From Desulfobacteraceae bacterium (lineage in GTDB: Bacteria > Desulfobacterota > Desulfobacteria > Desulfobacterales > Desulfosalsimonadaceae): 32,328 bases of DNA. This document shows positions 11,578 through 22,609 of this stretch, one piece after another; within the stretch, counting starts at the first letter, position 1; the number at the start of each line of letters is the position of its first letter. Location: the NCBI GenBank assembly GCA_021737045.1, contig JAIPES010000023.1, forward strand, positions 1-32,328, in the 5' to 3' direction. Under the pieces are notes generated by a model that worked only from the letters and a program-made list of their open reading frames with translations, did no database searches and had not been told where the DNA came from. The position numbers and the translations under genes are program-made.

Positions 11578-12708
11578 CTAAGAGGTAGCAAAACGCCGCA
11601 TGCTGATGTTCATCAGCAGCCCCAGAGACAACATCACCGTGACCAGCGAGGATCCCCCGTAACTGATCAGCGGCAGCGGCATTCCCACCACTGGCATCAG
11701 GCCCATGACCATCCCGATATTGATAATGCTCTGCCAGAAAATCATTGCAGTAATACCCACAGCCAGGATGGTACCAAAAGCATCCCTGCAGGCATCGGCA
11801 ATGTTGAAACCAAAGGCAATTAAGAGCAAGACAAGTGTCAGCAGGCCAATGGAGCCGATAAACCCGAACTCTTCGGCCAGAACGGAAAATATAAAATCCG
11901 TGTGCTGTTCAGGCAGAAACGAAAATATGTTCTGGGTGCCCTGCATGTAGCCTTTGCCCGAAAGCATGCCCGATCCAACCGCAATTTTGGACTGCAGGAT
12001 GTGATATCCTGCCCCCAGGGCGTCGCTTTCCGGAAAAAACAGCATCATAATACGCATCCGCTGGTAATCCTCCAGCAAATACCAGCCCATGGGCAGAACA
12101 CCGAATCCCAGAACCATCAAAAAAATCAGCGTTTTTCGCTCGATTTTCACAAAAAGGGTCATGGTCAGCGCGACCAGACCGATGAGGCCTGCGGTTCCCA
12201 GATCGGGCTGGGATGCGATCAGCAAAAAAGGTGCGGCTCCAATCAACAGCGGCGGCATGAGCGCACGCAAACCAAGGCCCTGGGGCCTTACGTTTCTGGC
12301 ATAATAGCGGGCAAGCATTAAAATGACAGCCAGTTTGGCCGGCTCCGAGGGCTGCAGCACAAATATCCCCAAATCCAGCCACCGGGTGGAGCCGCCGATG
12401 GTTTTGCCAATTATCGGCACCAGCGCCAAAAGGATCAGTATGCCGGCATAAATCCAGGGGGAGACACTGTAGAGCCGTTTATAAGAAAACAGAAAACTGG
12501 TCGCCATCACCACCAGCCCGACGCAAAGCCAGAAAATCTGCCTTAACCACAGCCCGCCCACGGAACCACTGTCTCCCGCATTGACCGCGCTCTGGATCAA
12601 AAACACGCCCGTGCCCGCAAGCACCAGGGTCAGTGCCAGCAGCCACCAGTCAAAATATTGCACAAGCCGGCGATCAAACATGAAAGCCTTTCCGGACGTG
12701 TTTGCCAT
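11578..12708 (-). CDS. rodA: Rod shape-determining protein RodA (SEDS glycosyltransferase)
   Basis: 376 aa polytopic; GSTRWLDLGIFVLQPSEPAKLAVILMLARYYA, PEQHTDFIFSVLAEEFGFIG, MPVVGMPLPLISYGGSSLVT. Confidence 0.96.
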   Translation of the reverse strand: MANTSGKAFMFDRRLVQYFDWWLLALTLVLAGTGVFLIQSAVNAGDSGSVGGLWLRQIFWLCVGLVVMATSFLFSYKRLYSVSPWIYAGILILLALVPIIGKTIGGSTRWLDLGIFVLQPSEPAKLAVILMLARYYARNVRPQGLGLRALMPPLLIGAAPFLLIASQPDLGTAGLIGLVALTMTLFVKIERKTLIFLMVLGFGVLPMGWYLLEDYQRMRIMMLFFPESDALGAGYHILQSKIAVGSGMLSGKGYMQGTQNIFSFLPEQHTDFIFSVLAEEFGFIGSIGLLTLVLLLIAFGFNIADACRDAFGTILAVGITAMIFWQSIINIGMVMGLMPVVGMPLPLISYGGSSLVTVMLSLGLLMNISMRRFATS

Positions 12709-12802
12709 TGGTTGTTTTTTGATTTATAATCAAGGTATTTTTAAGCCAATCCAAAAATCATTGCAAGGATTTTGAATCAGGTTCCATCAATAAGGAGGCA
12801 AG

Positions 12803-13909
12803 ATGACAAGCAAAGTTTATTTCATGGACTTCCGCGCCACTTACAAGGACAGCGGCGTGACCAAACTGCAGCGATTAATGGATGCCGCAGGCATTGACAA
12901 GTGTGTCAGCCACCGGGATCTGGCCGCCCTGAAACTTCATTTCGGCGAACTGGGAAACACCGCCTTTATCCGGCCCGTATACATCGGCCATATCGTGGAC
13001 CGGGTAAAACAAGCCGGCGGCACCCCGTTTCTCACGGACGCCAACACCCTGTATGCCGGAAGCCGCGGAGATGCGCCCAATCACCTGATGACTGCCACGG
13101 CAAATGGTTTTGCCTATTCCGTGGTCAAAGCCCCCTTAGTGATTGCCGACGGCCTGCGCGGCCGCACCGAAACCGCTGTTCGAATTGACAAAAACCGGTT
13201 CAAAGACGTCTATATCGGCACCGAAATTGTCAATGCCGATTGTCTGATCTCCATTGCCCATTTCAAGGGTCACGAACTTTCCGGCTTTGGCGGGGCCATC
13301 AAGAACGTCGGGATGGGATCGGCCTCCCGCAGGGGAAAAATGGAGCAGCATTCCGGCCTGGCCCCCAAGGTCAAGCAGAAAAAATGCATCGGCTGCGGCG
13401 ATTGCGCGGAGCACTGCGCCTCCGAAGCCATTGACATGGTCGACGAAAAAGCGCAAATCAATCCGGAGCGCTGCGTTGGGTGCGGCGAATGCATCCTGAT
13501 CTGCGAAAACGGGGCAATCCAGATCCAGTGGTCACAGTCCGGCGAAGACTTTCTCGAACGAATGGTGGAATACACCCTGGGCGTACTGAAGAACAAAACC
13601 GGAAAAGCCTTTTACATCAATTTCATCAACCATGTATCACCGGCCTGTGACTGCGTCCCCTACAACGACGCCCCCATTGTCAGAGATATCGGCATCGTGG
13701 CCTCCACCGATCCGGTTGCCATCGACCAGGCCAGCGTGGATCTGGTCAACCGGGAACCGGCCCTGCCCGGCTCCTGTCTGTCCACCCACACTGATGCCGG
13801 AGCGGACAAGTTCAGGGGGGTCTACCCGGATGTGGACTGGACCCGCCAGCTTTCCTATGCCGAGGAACTCGGACTGGGCAGCCGGCAGTATGAACTGGTG
13901 CCCATTTAA
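12803..13909 (+). CDS. DUF362 domain-containing 4Fe-4S protein
   Basis: 368 aa; DUF362-type body (KLHFGELGNTAFIRPVYIGHIVD..., AIKNVGMGSASRRGKMEQHS) plus two 4Fe-4S motifs CIGCGDCAEHC and CVGCGECILIC. RBS-like aaggaggcaag upstream. Confidence 0.9.
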   Translation: MTSKVYFMDFRATYKDSGVTKLQRLMDAAGIDKCVSHRDLAALKLHFGELGNTAFIRPVYIGHIVDRVKQAGGTPFLTDANTLYAGSRGDAPNHLMTATANGFAYSVVKAPLVIADGLRGRTETAVRIDKNRFKDVYIGTEIVNADCLISIAHFKGHELSGFGGAIKNVGMGSASRRGKMEQHSGLAPKVKQKKCIGCGDCAEHCASEAIDMVDEKAQINPERCVGCGECILICENGAIQIQWSQSGEDFLERMVEYTLGVLKNKTGKAFYINFINHVSPACDCVPYNDAPIVRDIGIVASTDPVAIDQASVDLVNREPALPGSCLSTHTDAGADKFRGVYPDVDWTRQLSYAEELGLGSRQYELVPI

Positions 13910-15255
13910 GCCTTATCCCCTGCCACCTGCACAAATGCCGAGGCCGGGAAAAAGCAGTAGGGACACTGTTCCGGCGGTTGCTGTCCGTAATGGACATGGC
14001 CGCACATCCGGCAGCGCCAGGCATTGGTTTCGGGCCGGCCCTCGATGCCCACATCATCCGGGTGCCGGTCCCGGTGCAGGGGGAGATTGTCAAGGGGGGG
14101 CATGACCGGTTCATAAGTATTTAAGGCATGACCGGCTACAATCATCCGCTGAATTTCGCTGGTGCCCTCGTAAATTGGATAAACCCGGACGTCGCGCAGC
14201 AGTTTCTCCACCGGAAAAAACCGGGTATAGCCGTATCCGCCAAAAACCTGCAGGGCCTCGCTGGCCACCTGCACGGCCGATTCTGTGGCGTAAAATTTGG
14301 CAACAGATGCCGAAATGGTGGGGTCCATGCCGTTGTCGGCCTCCCAGGCGGCCTTTAGCACCAGCAGGCGCGAAGCCTCGATCTTTTGATACATTTCAGC
14401 GATTTTAAACTGGATGGCCTGGAAATTGGCAAGCTTGGATCCGAATGCCCGGCGCTTTTTGGCGTAATCAATGGCAAACTCCATGGCGGAACGGGCTGCA
14501 CCCACGGCAAAACTGCCGATCGACGGCCGGGTGTGGGAAAAAGTGCGCATGGCCAGGCCAAAACCCTCGCCCGGGGGGGCAAGCATATTCTCTTTGGGTA
14601 CGCGCACATTGTTGAAATGCACCGCGGCCGTGTTGGAGTTGCGCTGGCCCAGTTTGGGGATGGCCAATCCCGTTTGCACGCCCTCAAACTGCTTTTCCAC
14701 GATGAAAGCACAGATGCCCTCATGTTTCTTTTCCGGATCCACTGTGGCAAAAATGGTGAAATAATCGGCAATTCCTCCGTTTGTCACCCAGTATTTGGTG
14801 CCGTTTAAGATATAGTCATCCCCATCTTCTTTGGCCAGGCATCGGATGCCGGATACATCCGATCCCATGGTGGGCTCGGATGTGGCAAAGCTGATCAGGT
14901 TAAAGGATTTAATGAATTCGGGCAGGTATTTTTTCTTTGCCGCCTCATTTCCGCAGAGTATCAGGGGCTCCAGACCCAGGGAGTTATCAAACAGGGAAGT
15001 TGCAATACCCGGGCATGCCGCGGCGATTTCCTCGGTGACCAGACACCCCTCCACCATTCCCTGGCCGCTGCCGCCATAGGCTTCGGGAATACCCCCCGTT
15101 GAAACGCCTTCATCAAAAGCCGCCCTGAGGATCTCAACCGGGGTTTCATCTCTTTGATCATAATAGGCGGCAATGGGCAGAACCCGGTTTAAGGCAAATT
15201 CGCGCGCCTTCTGCTGCACCTGCTGCTGCTGCTGTGACAGCTGAAAATTCAACAT
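13906..15255 (-). CDS. Acyl-CoA dehydrogenase with C-terminal rubredoxin-like domain
   Basis: 449 aa; ACAD core (FATSEPTMGSDVSGI, NGTKYWVTNGG, QVFGGYGYTRFFPVEKLLRDVRVYPIYEGTSEIQR) followed by WRCRMCGHVHYGQQPPEQCPYCFFPASAF (CxxC...CPxC). Confidence 0.93.
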   Translation of the reverse strand: MLNFQLSQQQQQVQQKAREFALNRVLPIAAYYDQRDETPVEILRAAFDEGVSTGGIPEAYGGSGQGMVEGCLVTEEIAAACPGIATSLFDNSLGLEPLILCGNEAAKKKYLPEFIKSFNLISFATSEPTMGSDVSGIRCLAKEDGDDYILNGTKYWVTNGGIADYFTIFATVDPEKKHEGICAFIVEKQFEGVQTGLAIPKLGQRNSNTAAVHFNNVRVPKENMLAPPGEGFGLAMRTFSHTRPSIGSFAVGAARSAMEFAIDYAKKRRAFGSKLANFQAIQFKIAEMYQKIEASRLLVLKAAWEADNGMDPTISASVAKFYATESAVQVASEALQVFGGYGYTRFFPVEKLLRDVRVYPIYEGTSEIQRMIVAGHALNTYEPVMPPLDNLPLHRDRHPDDVGIEGRPETNAWRCRMCGHVHYGQQPPEQCPYCFFPASAFVQVAGDKA

Positions 15256-15279
15256 CTCCCCTCCTTTTGATGTCCTGTA

Positions 15280-16998
15280 TCAATTCTGCTGTTTCTGCGC
15301 TTTCTGAATTTTCGCCCAGGTATCACGCAGGGTCACGATGCGGTTGAAAACCGGTTGTCCCGGTGCGGAATCTTTGGAGTCCACGGAAAAATATCCCAGC
15401 CGTTCAAACTGGTATCTTTGCCCGGCCGCCGCCTTGGCCAGACCCGGTTCAAGCATGCACCCGGTGAGTGTTTCGAGTGAATCCGGGTTGATCACTTCAA
15501 GAAAATCGGGCTGTTCGGCGGGATTTTCCACAGTAAACAAGTGATCATAAAGCCGGACTGTGGCCTGCTGGGCATGAGCAGCGGAAACCCAGTGAAGGGT
15601 CGCCTTGACCTTTCGCCCGTCCGGGGCGTCGCCTCCCCTGGTCTCCGGGTCATAGGTACAGCGCAGTTCAGCGATTTCACCGTTTTTATCCCGTACAACC
15701 TGCTCGCATCGGATAAAATAGGCATACCTGAGCCGGACCTCCCGGCCCGGAGCAAGGCGGAAAAACTTTTTGGGCGGATCTTCCATGAAGTCACCACGCT
15801 CGATGTATAACACCCGGGAAAACGGAATATGCCTGTTTCCCATGGATTCATCCTCGGGATTGTTGACCGCGGGCAACATTTCAGATTGGTCTTCGGGATA
15901 ATTTTCAATGACCACCCGCAGGGGACGCAGCACGCCCATGACCCGCATGGCCGTCTTGTTGAGCTCCTGGCGTACGCAATGTTCCAGCAGGGCCAAATCC
16001 ACCATGCTGTCGCGCCGGGCCACGCCGATACGGTCACAAAAATCCCGGATGGCCCCGGGACTATAGCCCCGCCGCCGCAACCCGGAAATGGTGGGCATAC
16101 GCGGATCATCCCATCCGTCAACATATTTTCGCCGCACCAGTTCAATGAGCTTGCGCTTGGAAAGCACCGTGTGCGAAAGATTGAGCCTGGCAAACTCGAT
16201 CTGCTGGGGGTGGTAGGCATGGAGCCGATCCAGGATCCAGTCATATAATTCCCGGTTGTTTTCAAACTCCAGGGTGCAGATGGAATGGGTAATGCCCTCG
16301 ATGGAATCTGACAGGCAATGGGCGAAGTCATACATGGGATAGATGCACCAGTTCTCGCCGGTCCGGTGATGGCTTTTTTTCCGGATCCGGTATAAGGTGG
16401 GATCGCGCATGATAATGTTGGGTGCGGCCATGTCGATTTTCGCGCGCAGGACGCACTCGCCTTCGGCAAATTCACCCCTGCGCATTTTTTCAAAAAGTTC
16501 CAGATTTTCTTCCACTGAACGATCCCGATAGGGGCTAGGCCGGCCGGGCTCGCTTAAAGTTCCCCGGTATTGCCGGATCTGATCCGAACTCAGGCTATCA
16601 ACATATGCATCCCCGTTTTTGACGAGCGCAACGGCAAACTGCCAGAGCTGTTGGAAATAATCCGAAGTATAATACTCGCGCTCCTGCCAGTCAAACCCCA
16701 GCCACCGCACATCCTCCTTGATGGATTCAACGTATTCCATCTCCTCTTTCATGGGATTGGTATCGTCAAACCGCAGATGACAGCGTCCCTGGTATTGAAG
16801 GGCCAAACCGAAATTCAGGCAGATGGACTTGGCATGGCCGATGTGCAGATACCCGTTGGGCTCCGGCGGAAATCGGGTCACAACCCGGCCGTCATATTTT
16901 CCGCTTTCCAGGTCGGCTTCGATGATATGTTTGATAAAATGCGAACCCGGCTGTTTCCGGGTTTCAGACGTTTTTTGTGCGTCGTGATTTTGACTCAT
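15280..16998 (-). CDS. glnS: Glutaminyl-tRNA synthetase
   Basis: 572 aa; [43 protein letters not shown] (KMSKS-like). Confidence 0.97.
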   Translation of the reverse strand: MSQNHDAQKTSETRKQPGSHFIKHIIEADLESGKYDGRVVTRFPPEPNGYLHIGHAKSICLNFGLALQYQGRCHLRFDDTNPMKEEMEYVESIKEDVRWLGFDWQEREYYTSDYFQQLWQFAVALVKNGDAYVDSLSSDQIRQYRGTLSEPGRPSPYRDRSVEENLELFEKMRRGEFAEGECVLRAKIDMAAPNIIMRDPTLYRIRKKSHHRTGENWCIYPMYDFAHCLSDSIEGITHSICTLEFENNRELYDWILDRLHAYHPQQIEFARLNLSHTVLSKRKLIELVRRKYVDGWDDPRMPTISGLRRRGYSPGAIRDFCDRIGVARRDSMVDLALLEHCVRQELNKTAMRVMGVLRPLRVVIENYPEDQSEMLPAVNNPEDESMGNRHIPFSRVLYIERGDFMEDPPKKFFRLAPGREVRLRYAYFIRCEQVVRDKNGEIAELRCTYDPETRGGDAPDGRKVKATLHWVSAAHAQQATVRLYDHLFTVENPAEQPDFLEVINPDSLETLTGCMLEPGLAKAAAGQRYQFERLGYFSVDSKDSAPGQPVFNRIVTLRDTWAKIQKAQKQQN

Positions 16999-17001
16999 GA
17001 T

Positions 17002-18867
17002 TTACTCCGAATCCGGATTCGGCGCAGAATCCTCTGCTTCCGGATCATCCTGGGAGGTTAAATAAGACAGTACCATTTCTTTTGCAAGCGGGCCGGCACC
17101 GCTGGAGCCGTGCTCCCCGTGCTCGATGAAAACGCATACCGCAATCTCCGGGCGATCCGAGGGGGCATATCCCACAAACCAGGCATGCGGCAGGTATTGA
17201 TCACCCTGATCCGTCTCCTCCTGCCCGGCCCTGCGGCTGATCACCTGGGCTGTGCCGGTTTTGCCGCTGATGGCCACCTCTTTTGAGCGAACGTACCAAT
17301 ATGCCGTGCCCCTGCGGTGATGGACAACATCATAGAGGCCTTCCCGGATGATTTCAAGGGTTTCCTGGCTTGCCGGAAGAGGGGCCGGCTTTCCGGTCTG
17401 CATTTTTTCCTCGATTCGGCCCTGCACGGATTCAACCCGGCGCATGATCCGCGGCTTGTAAAGATTTCCACCATTGGCCACCGCAGCTGTAAGCATGGCC
17501 ATCTGCAAGGGGGTCGCCAGGTTGTAGCCCTGACCGATGGCAATGGACAAATTCTCCCCGGCCTGCCAGGGAATGCCGATTTTGCGCTGTTTCCATTCCG
17601 AGGTGGGCACCAGGCCTTCTGCCTCATGGGCCAGGGGGATACCGGTTTTCTGACCCAGGCCGCTTGCTTTTGCATATTCGGCGATCCGATCCACACCGAG
17701 CTGTTTGCCGGCCTGATAGAAAAATACGTCACAGGACTGGGCAATGGCTTCATTGATGTCCATTGATCCGTGTCCCTGCCGCTTCCAGCACCTGTAAGTC
17801 CGGTTGCCGAACCGCAGCCCGCCGGGGCAGTAAACCGTTGTTTGTTCATCCATGACATCCTCTTCCAGAGCTGCCATGGCAGTGATGATTTTATATGTGG
17901 AAGCCGGTGGATATTCGCCCTGAATCGCCTTGTTGTGCAGGGGGCGTTTGGGATCATTGACCAGGGCCCGCCATTGCTTTTTGTTCATTCCACTGACAAA
18001 GTCCTCCTGCTGAAACACCGGCCTGCTGGCCATGGCCAGTACCTCCCCGGTTTGCGGATCCACGGCCACAATGGAACCCGATTTTCCCTCAAGCAAAGCT
18101 TCTGCTTTCTGCTGGAGGGCAAAATCAATGGTCAGATACAGATTATGCCCTGCTTCAGCCGGCTCCTTTCCCAGAACGCGCACCACCTGTCCCACGGCAT
18201 TTACCTGAACGATTTTTCTGCCCGGAATACCGCTTAGCTGGTCTTCAAATGTCTTCTCCACGCCTGCGCGGCCCACCATATCCCCGCCCCGTTTGTGGGG
18301 ATAGAGTCCGTTTTTCAATTCGTCCCTGCTGACCTCGCCCAGATACCCGATCAGATGAGCGGCCAGGGGATCGTAAATATAATTGCGCCTGGCACTGGTG
18401 GCAATTGTGATGCCGGGCAGCTCATAGCTGCGGGAAAGCAGCACTGCCATCAACTGCCGGCTGATATCGCCTTTGAGCAACACTGATGCATAACCGTAGG
18501 CGCCCTGGTTTTCGCGCACTGTTGCTTTAATCTCTTCGGCCGTCATATCGATAAATTGCGAAAGGCGACTTGCGGTTTGGTCCAGGGGTTTGGCGTCATT
18601 GGGGATAATGCGCAGCTCAAAGGACGGTCGATTATCCACGAGCAAATGGCCGTTTCTGTCGTAAATCAAACCCCTCAGGGGTTCAATGCGCTGCTGGCGC
18701 AGAGTATTGTTGGCAGACAACGCCCGGTAATGTTCGCCCTTCAGGATCTGAAGATAAAAAAGCCGGAGTGCCAGCAGGGCAAACACGGCGAGCACAAAAA
18801 GCATCACCAAAAGAATCCGGCCCTTGAACCATTCATTATCGATTTTTGGCAAAAAAGGAATGGACAT
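17002..18867 (-). CDS. mrdA: Penicillin-binding protein 2
   Basis: 621 aa; single N-terminal TM, PBP dimer domain, PPASTYK (SxxK), SCD, SGKTGTAQ (KTG) motifs. Confidence 0.96.
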   Translation of the reverse strand: MSIPFLPKIDNEWFKGRILLVMLFVLAVFALLALRLFYLQILKGEHYRALSANNTLRQQRIEPLRGLIYDRNGHLLVDNRPSFELRIIPNDAKPLDQTASRLSQFIDMTAEEIKATVRENQGAYGYASVLLKGDISRQLMAVLLSRSYELPGITIATSARRNYIYDPLAAHLIGYLGEVSRDELKNGLYPHKRGGDMVGRAGVEKTFEDQLSGIPGRKIVQVNAVGQVVRVLGKEPAEAGHNLYLTIDFALQQKAEALLEGKSGSIVAVDPQTGEVLAMASRPVFQQEDFVSGMNKKQWRALVNDPKRPLHNKAIQGEYPPASTYKIITAMAALEEDVMDEQTTVYCPGGLRFGNRTYRCWKRQGHGSMDINEAIAQSCDVFFYQAGKQLGVDRIAEYAKASGLGQKTGIPLAHEAEGLVPTSEWKQRKIGIPWQAGENLSIAIGQGYNLATPLQMAMLTAAVANGGNLYKPRIMRRVESVQGRIEEKMQTGKPAPLPASQETLEIIREGLYDVVHHRRGTAYWYVRSKEVAISGKTGTAQVISRRAGQEETDQGDQYLPHAWFVGYAPSDRPEIAVCVFIEHGEHGSSGAGPLAKEMVLSYLTSQDDPEAEDSAPNPDSE

Positions 18868-18927
18868 TGCGTTTTCTTAATCTGCCCTGTGACAAAATCA
18901 GGGCTTCCGTAAAAACCGGTCCCGCGG

Positions 18928-19446
18928 CTATCTGCCCTCGGCTTCCCCGGTACCGGATGCCTGATGGGTATCGGAAAACAAAAAATGAAACAAAAGCCAC
19001 AGAAAGGGTGCCGTGACCAGGGTCCAGAACAACTGCAGCATAACAATTACCCCGGTGTCACCGGTGAAAAACGGAACACGGGAAACAGACCAGGCCGCAA
19101 CCCCGAAAAACAGATTCTGTACACCAACGCCAATGATGGACAAAAAGAAAAAAAGGGTATGATCACCAATTCTGACCCAGCCGGGCACATGACGAAAAAC
19201 CAGAAACACCCACAGATAGGAAGCCAGATATATCCCCGGCGGCGCACCGGAAAGCATGTCCATTGCCAGGCCGGCAATCACCATAACAGGAATGCCGGTG
19301 GCAAAGGATTGATACAGACTCATGTAAACGGCAAAAGCCACGAGAAAATCATAAAACCGCAATATTTCCGGCAGATACGGCAAAATACTGGTCTCGACAA
19401 CGATCAGCCCGATGATCACCATCAGCGAGATCAGATAGCGCATCAT
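18928..19446 (-). CDS. mreD: Rod shape-determining protein MreD
   Basis: 172 aa polytopic membrane protein overlapping mreC stop, upstream of mrdA. Confidence 0.88.
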   Translation of the reverse strand: MMRYLISLMVIIGLIVVETSILPYLPEILRFYDFLVAFAVYMSLYQSFATGIPVMVIAGLAMDMLSGAPPGIYLASYLWVFLVFRHVPGWVRIGDHTLFFFLSIIGVGVQNLFFGVAAWSVSRVPFFTGDTGVIVMLQLFWTLVTAPFLWLLFHFLFSDTHQASGTGEAEGR

Positions 19447-20282
19447 TGATCCAGAACTTCGTCGATTTCAGGGGGGTCGAGCACCACCAGCACCTCCTCA
19501 AGTTTATGAAAATTCACGTTGGGAGTAATCTGGATTTCCTGGAAGATGCCTGAATTTCGACGAATCACCTTGGATACCCATCCCAGGCGCAGTCCCTTGG
19601 GATAGATGCCGTCGAGGCCAGAGGTAATGATCTGATCGCCCACCTCGATATCCTGTTTGCGCAGCACGAACTCAAACCGGCACCCCTGGTCGGCACTGCC
19701 AATGCTCACCCCCCGGGCCCGGGTTCTTTGCACCAGTGCATCCACAGCGCTGTTGCGGTCGATAATCAGCAACACCTTGGCATATCGCTCGGACAGATCG
19801 ATTACCTGACCCACAACCCCGTCTGGCACCACCACTGGGTTTGCCCTTTTTACGCCATGAGCCCGCCCCTTGTTGATGATCACGGTATGATACCAGGGGC
19901 TCGGATCCTTTGCCACCACTTCAGCAGCCTGCATTTCAAGCGCTGAGCCGGCATTGAAATCCACCAGGCGTTTTAGCCGCTCATTGGTCTTTTCCATTTC
20001 CGTAAGCTCGTGGATGCGCTGCCTGGCCCGGGCCAGGTCCCTGCGAAGCTTCTGGTTCTCACGGGCGGCATCCACCATGTAAAAGTACTGGTGCCAGATA
20101 CCCTCGCCGGTATCAATCATACCGGTGACGATTTCCTGTACCGGAGAGACAAAAAAAAGCGCGGTTTCAACGGCCGCCGCCTGAAAGGAAGACTTGCGGA
20201 TATAATTAAAGGAAAACACAATGCCGTTTAAAACGATCAGGATGATCGCCCCGGCTGCCACCATCGTCTTTTTGGAAAACAT
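19443..20282 (-). CDS. mreC: Rod shape-determining protein MreC
   Basis: N-terminal TM, coiled coil, AEVVAKDPSPWYHTVIINKGRAHGVKRANPVV, GDQIITSGLDGIYPKGLRLGWV. Start chosen at MFSKKT (20282), avoiding overlap with mreB. Confidence 0.95.
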   Translation of the reverse strand: MFSKKTMVAAGAIILIVLNGIVFSFNYIRKSSFQAAAVETALFFVSPVQEIVTGMIDTGEGIWHQYFYMVDAARENQKLRRDLARARQRIHELTEMEKTNERLKRLVDFNAGSALEMQAAEVVAKDPSPWYHTVIINKGRAHGVKRANPVVVPDGVVGQVIDLSERYAKVLLIIDRNSAVDALVQRTRARGVSIGSADQGCRFEFVLRKQDIEVGDQIITSGLDGIYPKGLRLGWVSKVIRRNSGIFQEIQITPNVNFHKLEEVLVVLDPPEIDEVLDQ

Positions 20283-20286
20283 GAAA

Positions 20287-21336
<1,050 letters not shown>

Positions 21337-21466
21337 TTACGATATTTGACGAAAACAAAAAAACAGGGCTGAAGTTGTAAAACAGGTATTGAAATGGATG
21401 GACGCCGGCCCGGTCGTTTCATCTGCGTTTGTTTGCAATTATTTGCAATTTGACAATTGCGTTAGG

Positions 21467-21496
21467 ATTATTAACAGTTGTCCGGCTGAATGACAA
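21467..21496 (-). promoter_or_regulatory. Candidate sigma70 promoter of the mre operon
   Basis: Minus strand TTGTCA - 18 nt - AATAAT upstream of mreB. Confidence 0.4.
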
Positions 21497-21526
21497 GCAG
21501 AAAATACCATAAAGACCGCAGACATC

Positions 21527-22609
21527 TCAGGTTTTCAGACAATTTAAGACAGCATCGTGGAACCGGGGACGAAAATCTTTGATTTTCAGGCTTCCCGGAT
21601 CCGTGCAAACCCGGTTGCTCAGCAAAATCACCATGATTTGACGATGCAGTTCAACCCAGAACGAAGTGCCGGTATAGCCGAGATGCCCCGCGCTCGTATT
21701 TCTATGAAAAAACCGGCCGCTGCTGGAATTTTGCTTTTCCGGCACGTCAAATCCCGGGGTCCGAGCGGCACCCGGCGGTACTGTCAAAAACCGCTCCACC
21801 GCGGCCCGGGAAAAAAGCCCCTTTTCCACTGTCCCGGAACGAATCTCCAACAGGTGCCAAAGAAACTCAAACACCGCGGCCGCCGTGCCAAACAGCCCGG
21901 CATGGCCGGCCACCCCGCCCATGGCCCGGGCATTTTCATCATTTACCCGGCCATAGACGGCCCTGTTGTTTTCATCCACCCCGCTGGCGGCAAACTCCCT
22001 GTCTACCGGCACAGATGGGGTTTTCCCATAATCCGGAAGAAAAAAAAGATCCGAAATATTTAAGGGCAGATACAAATTTTCTGAAACATAGGCATCCAGG
22101 CTTGTATCCGCCACTTTTTCCAGCACCCATTGCAGAAGCAGAAACCCCACGTCACTGTAGAGAGTTTTGCGTCCCGGCAGACAGACCAAAGGCTCTTTTG
22201 CCAGCAATTGATGCAGCCGCTTTTTCCGCCGGTCCGCCGGCAGAAAATCTAACTCCCGGAAATAAGGCCGCCAGGCCGCCAGGCCGGCATTGTGGCAAAG
22301 AAGATTTTCAACGGAAATACCGGCCTTATCCGATTGGTCCAGCCCGGGCAACAGCGCGCCCAGCCGGTCATTCAAATCCAGCATCCCCTGATCTGAAAGA
22401 TGCATGGCTGCTGCTGCGGTGGCCAAGGGCTTTGTCAAAGAGGCAAGATCATAAACCGTGTCCCGGTGCGCCAATCCTTTTTTAAAAGGGTCAAGGCAGC
22501 CAAATGCCTTGTGATAAACAATTTCATTTTTTCTGGCAACCAGGGCCACGGCACCCGGAAACACCCCGGTGTCAACGGCCTCCTGCATCAGGGCATCCAC
22601 TTGTCTCAT
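21527..22609 (-). CDS. Serine hydrolase (beta-lactamase class C/PBP-like family)
   Basis: 360 aa; YDLASLTKPLATAAA (SxxK), YSDVG (YxN-like), GHAGLFGTAA, LGYTGTSFWV. Confidence 0.9.
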   Translation of the reverse strand: MRQVDALMQEAVDTGVFPGAVALVARKNEIVYHKAFGCLDPFKKGLAHRDTVYDLASLTKPLATAAAAMHLSDQGMLDLNDRLGALLPGLDQSDKAGISVENLLCHNAGLAAWRPYFRELDFLPADRRKKRLHQLLAKEPLVCLPGRKTLYSDVGFLLLQWVLEKVADTSLDAYVSENLYLPLNISDLFFLPDYGKTPSVPVDREFAASGVDENNRAVYGRVNDENARAMGGVAGHAGLFGTAAAVFEFLWHLLEIRSGTVEKGLFSRAAVERFLTVPPGAARTPGFDVPEKQNSSSGRFFHRNTSAGHLGYTGTSFWVELHRQIMVILLSNRVCTDPGSLKIKDFRPRFHDAVLNCLKT

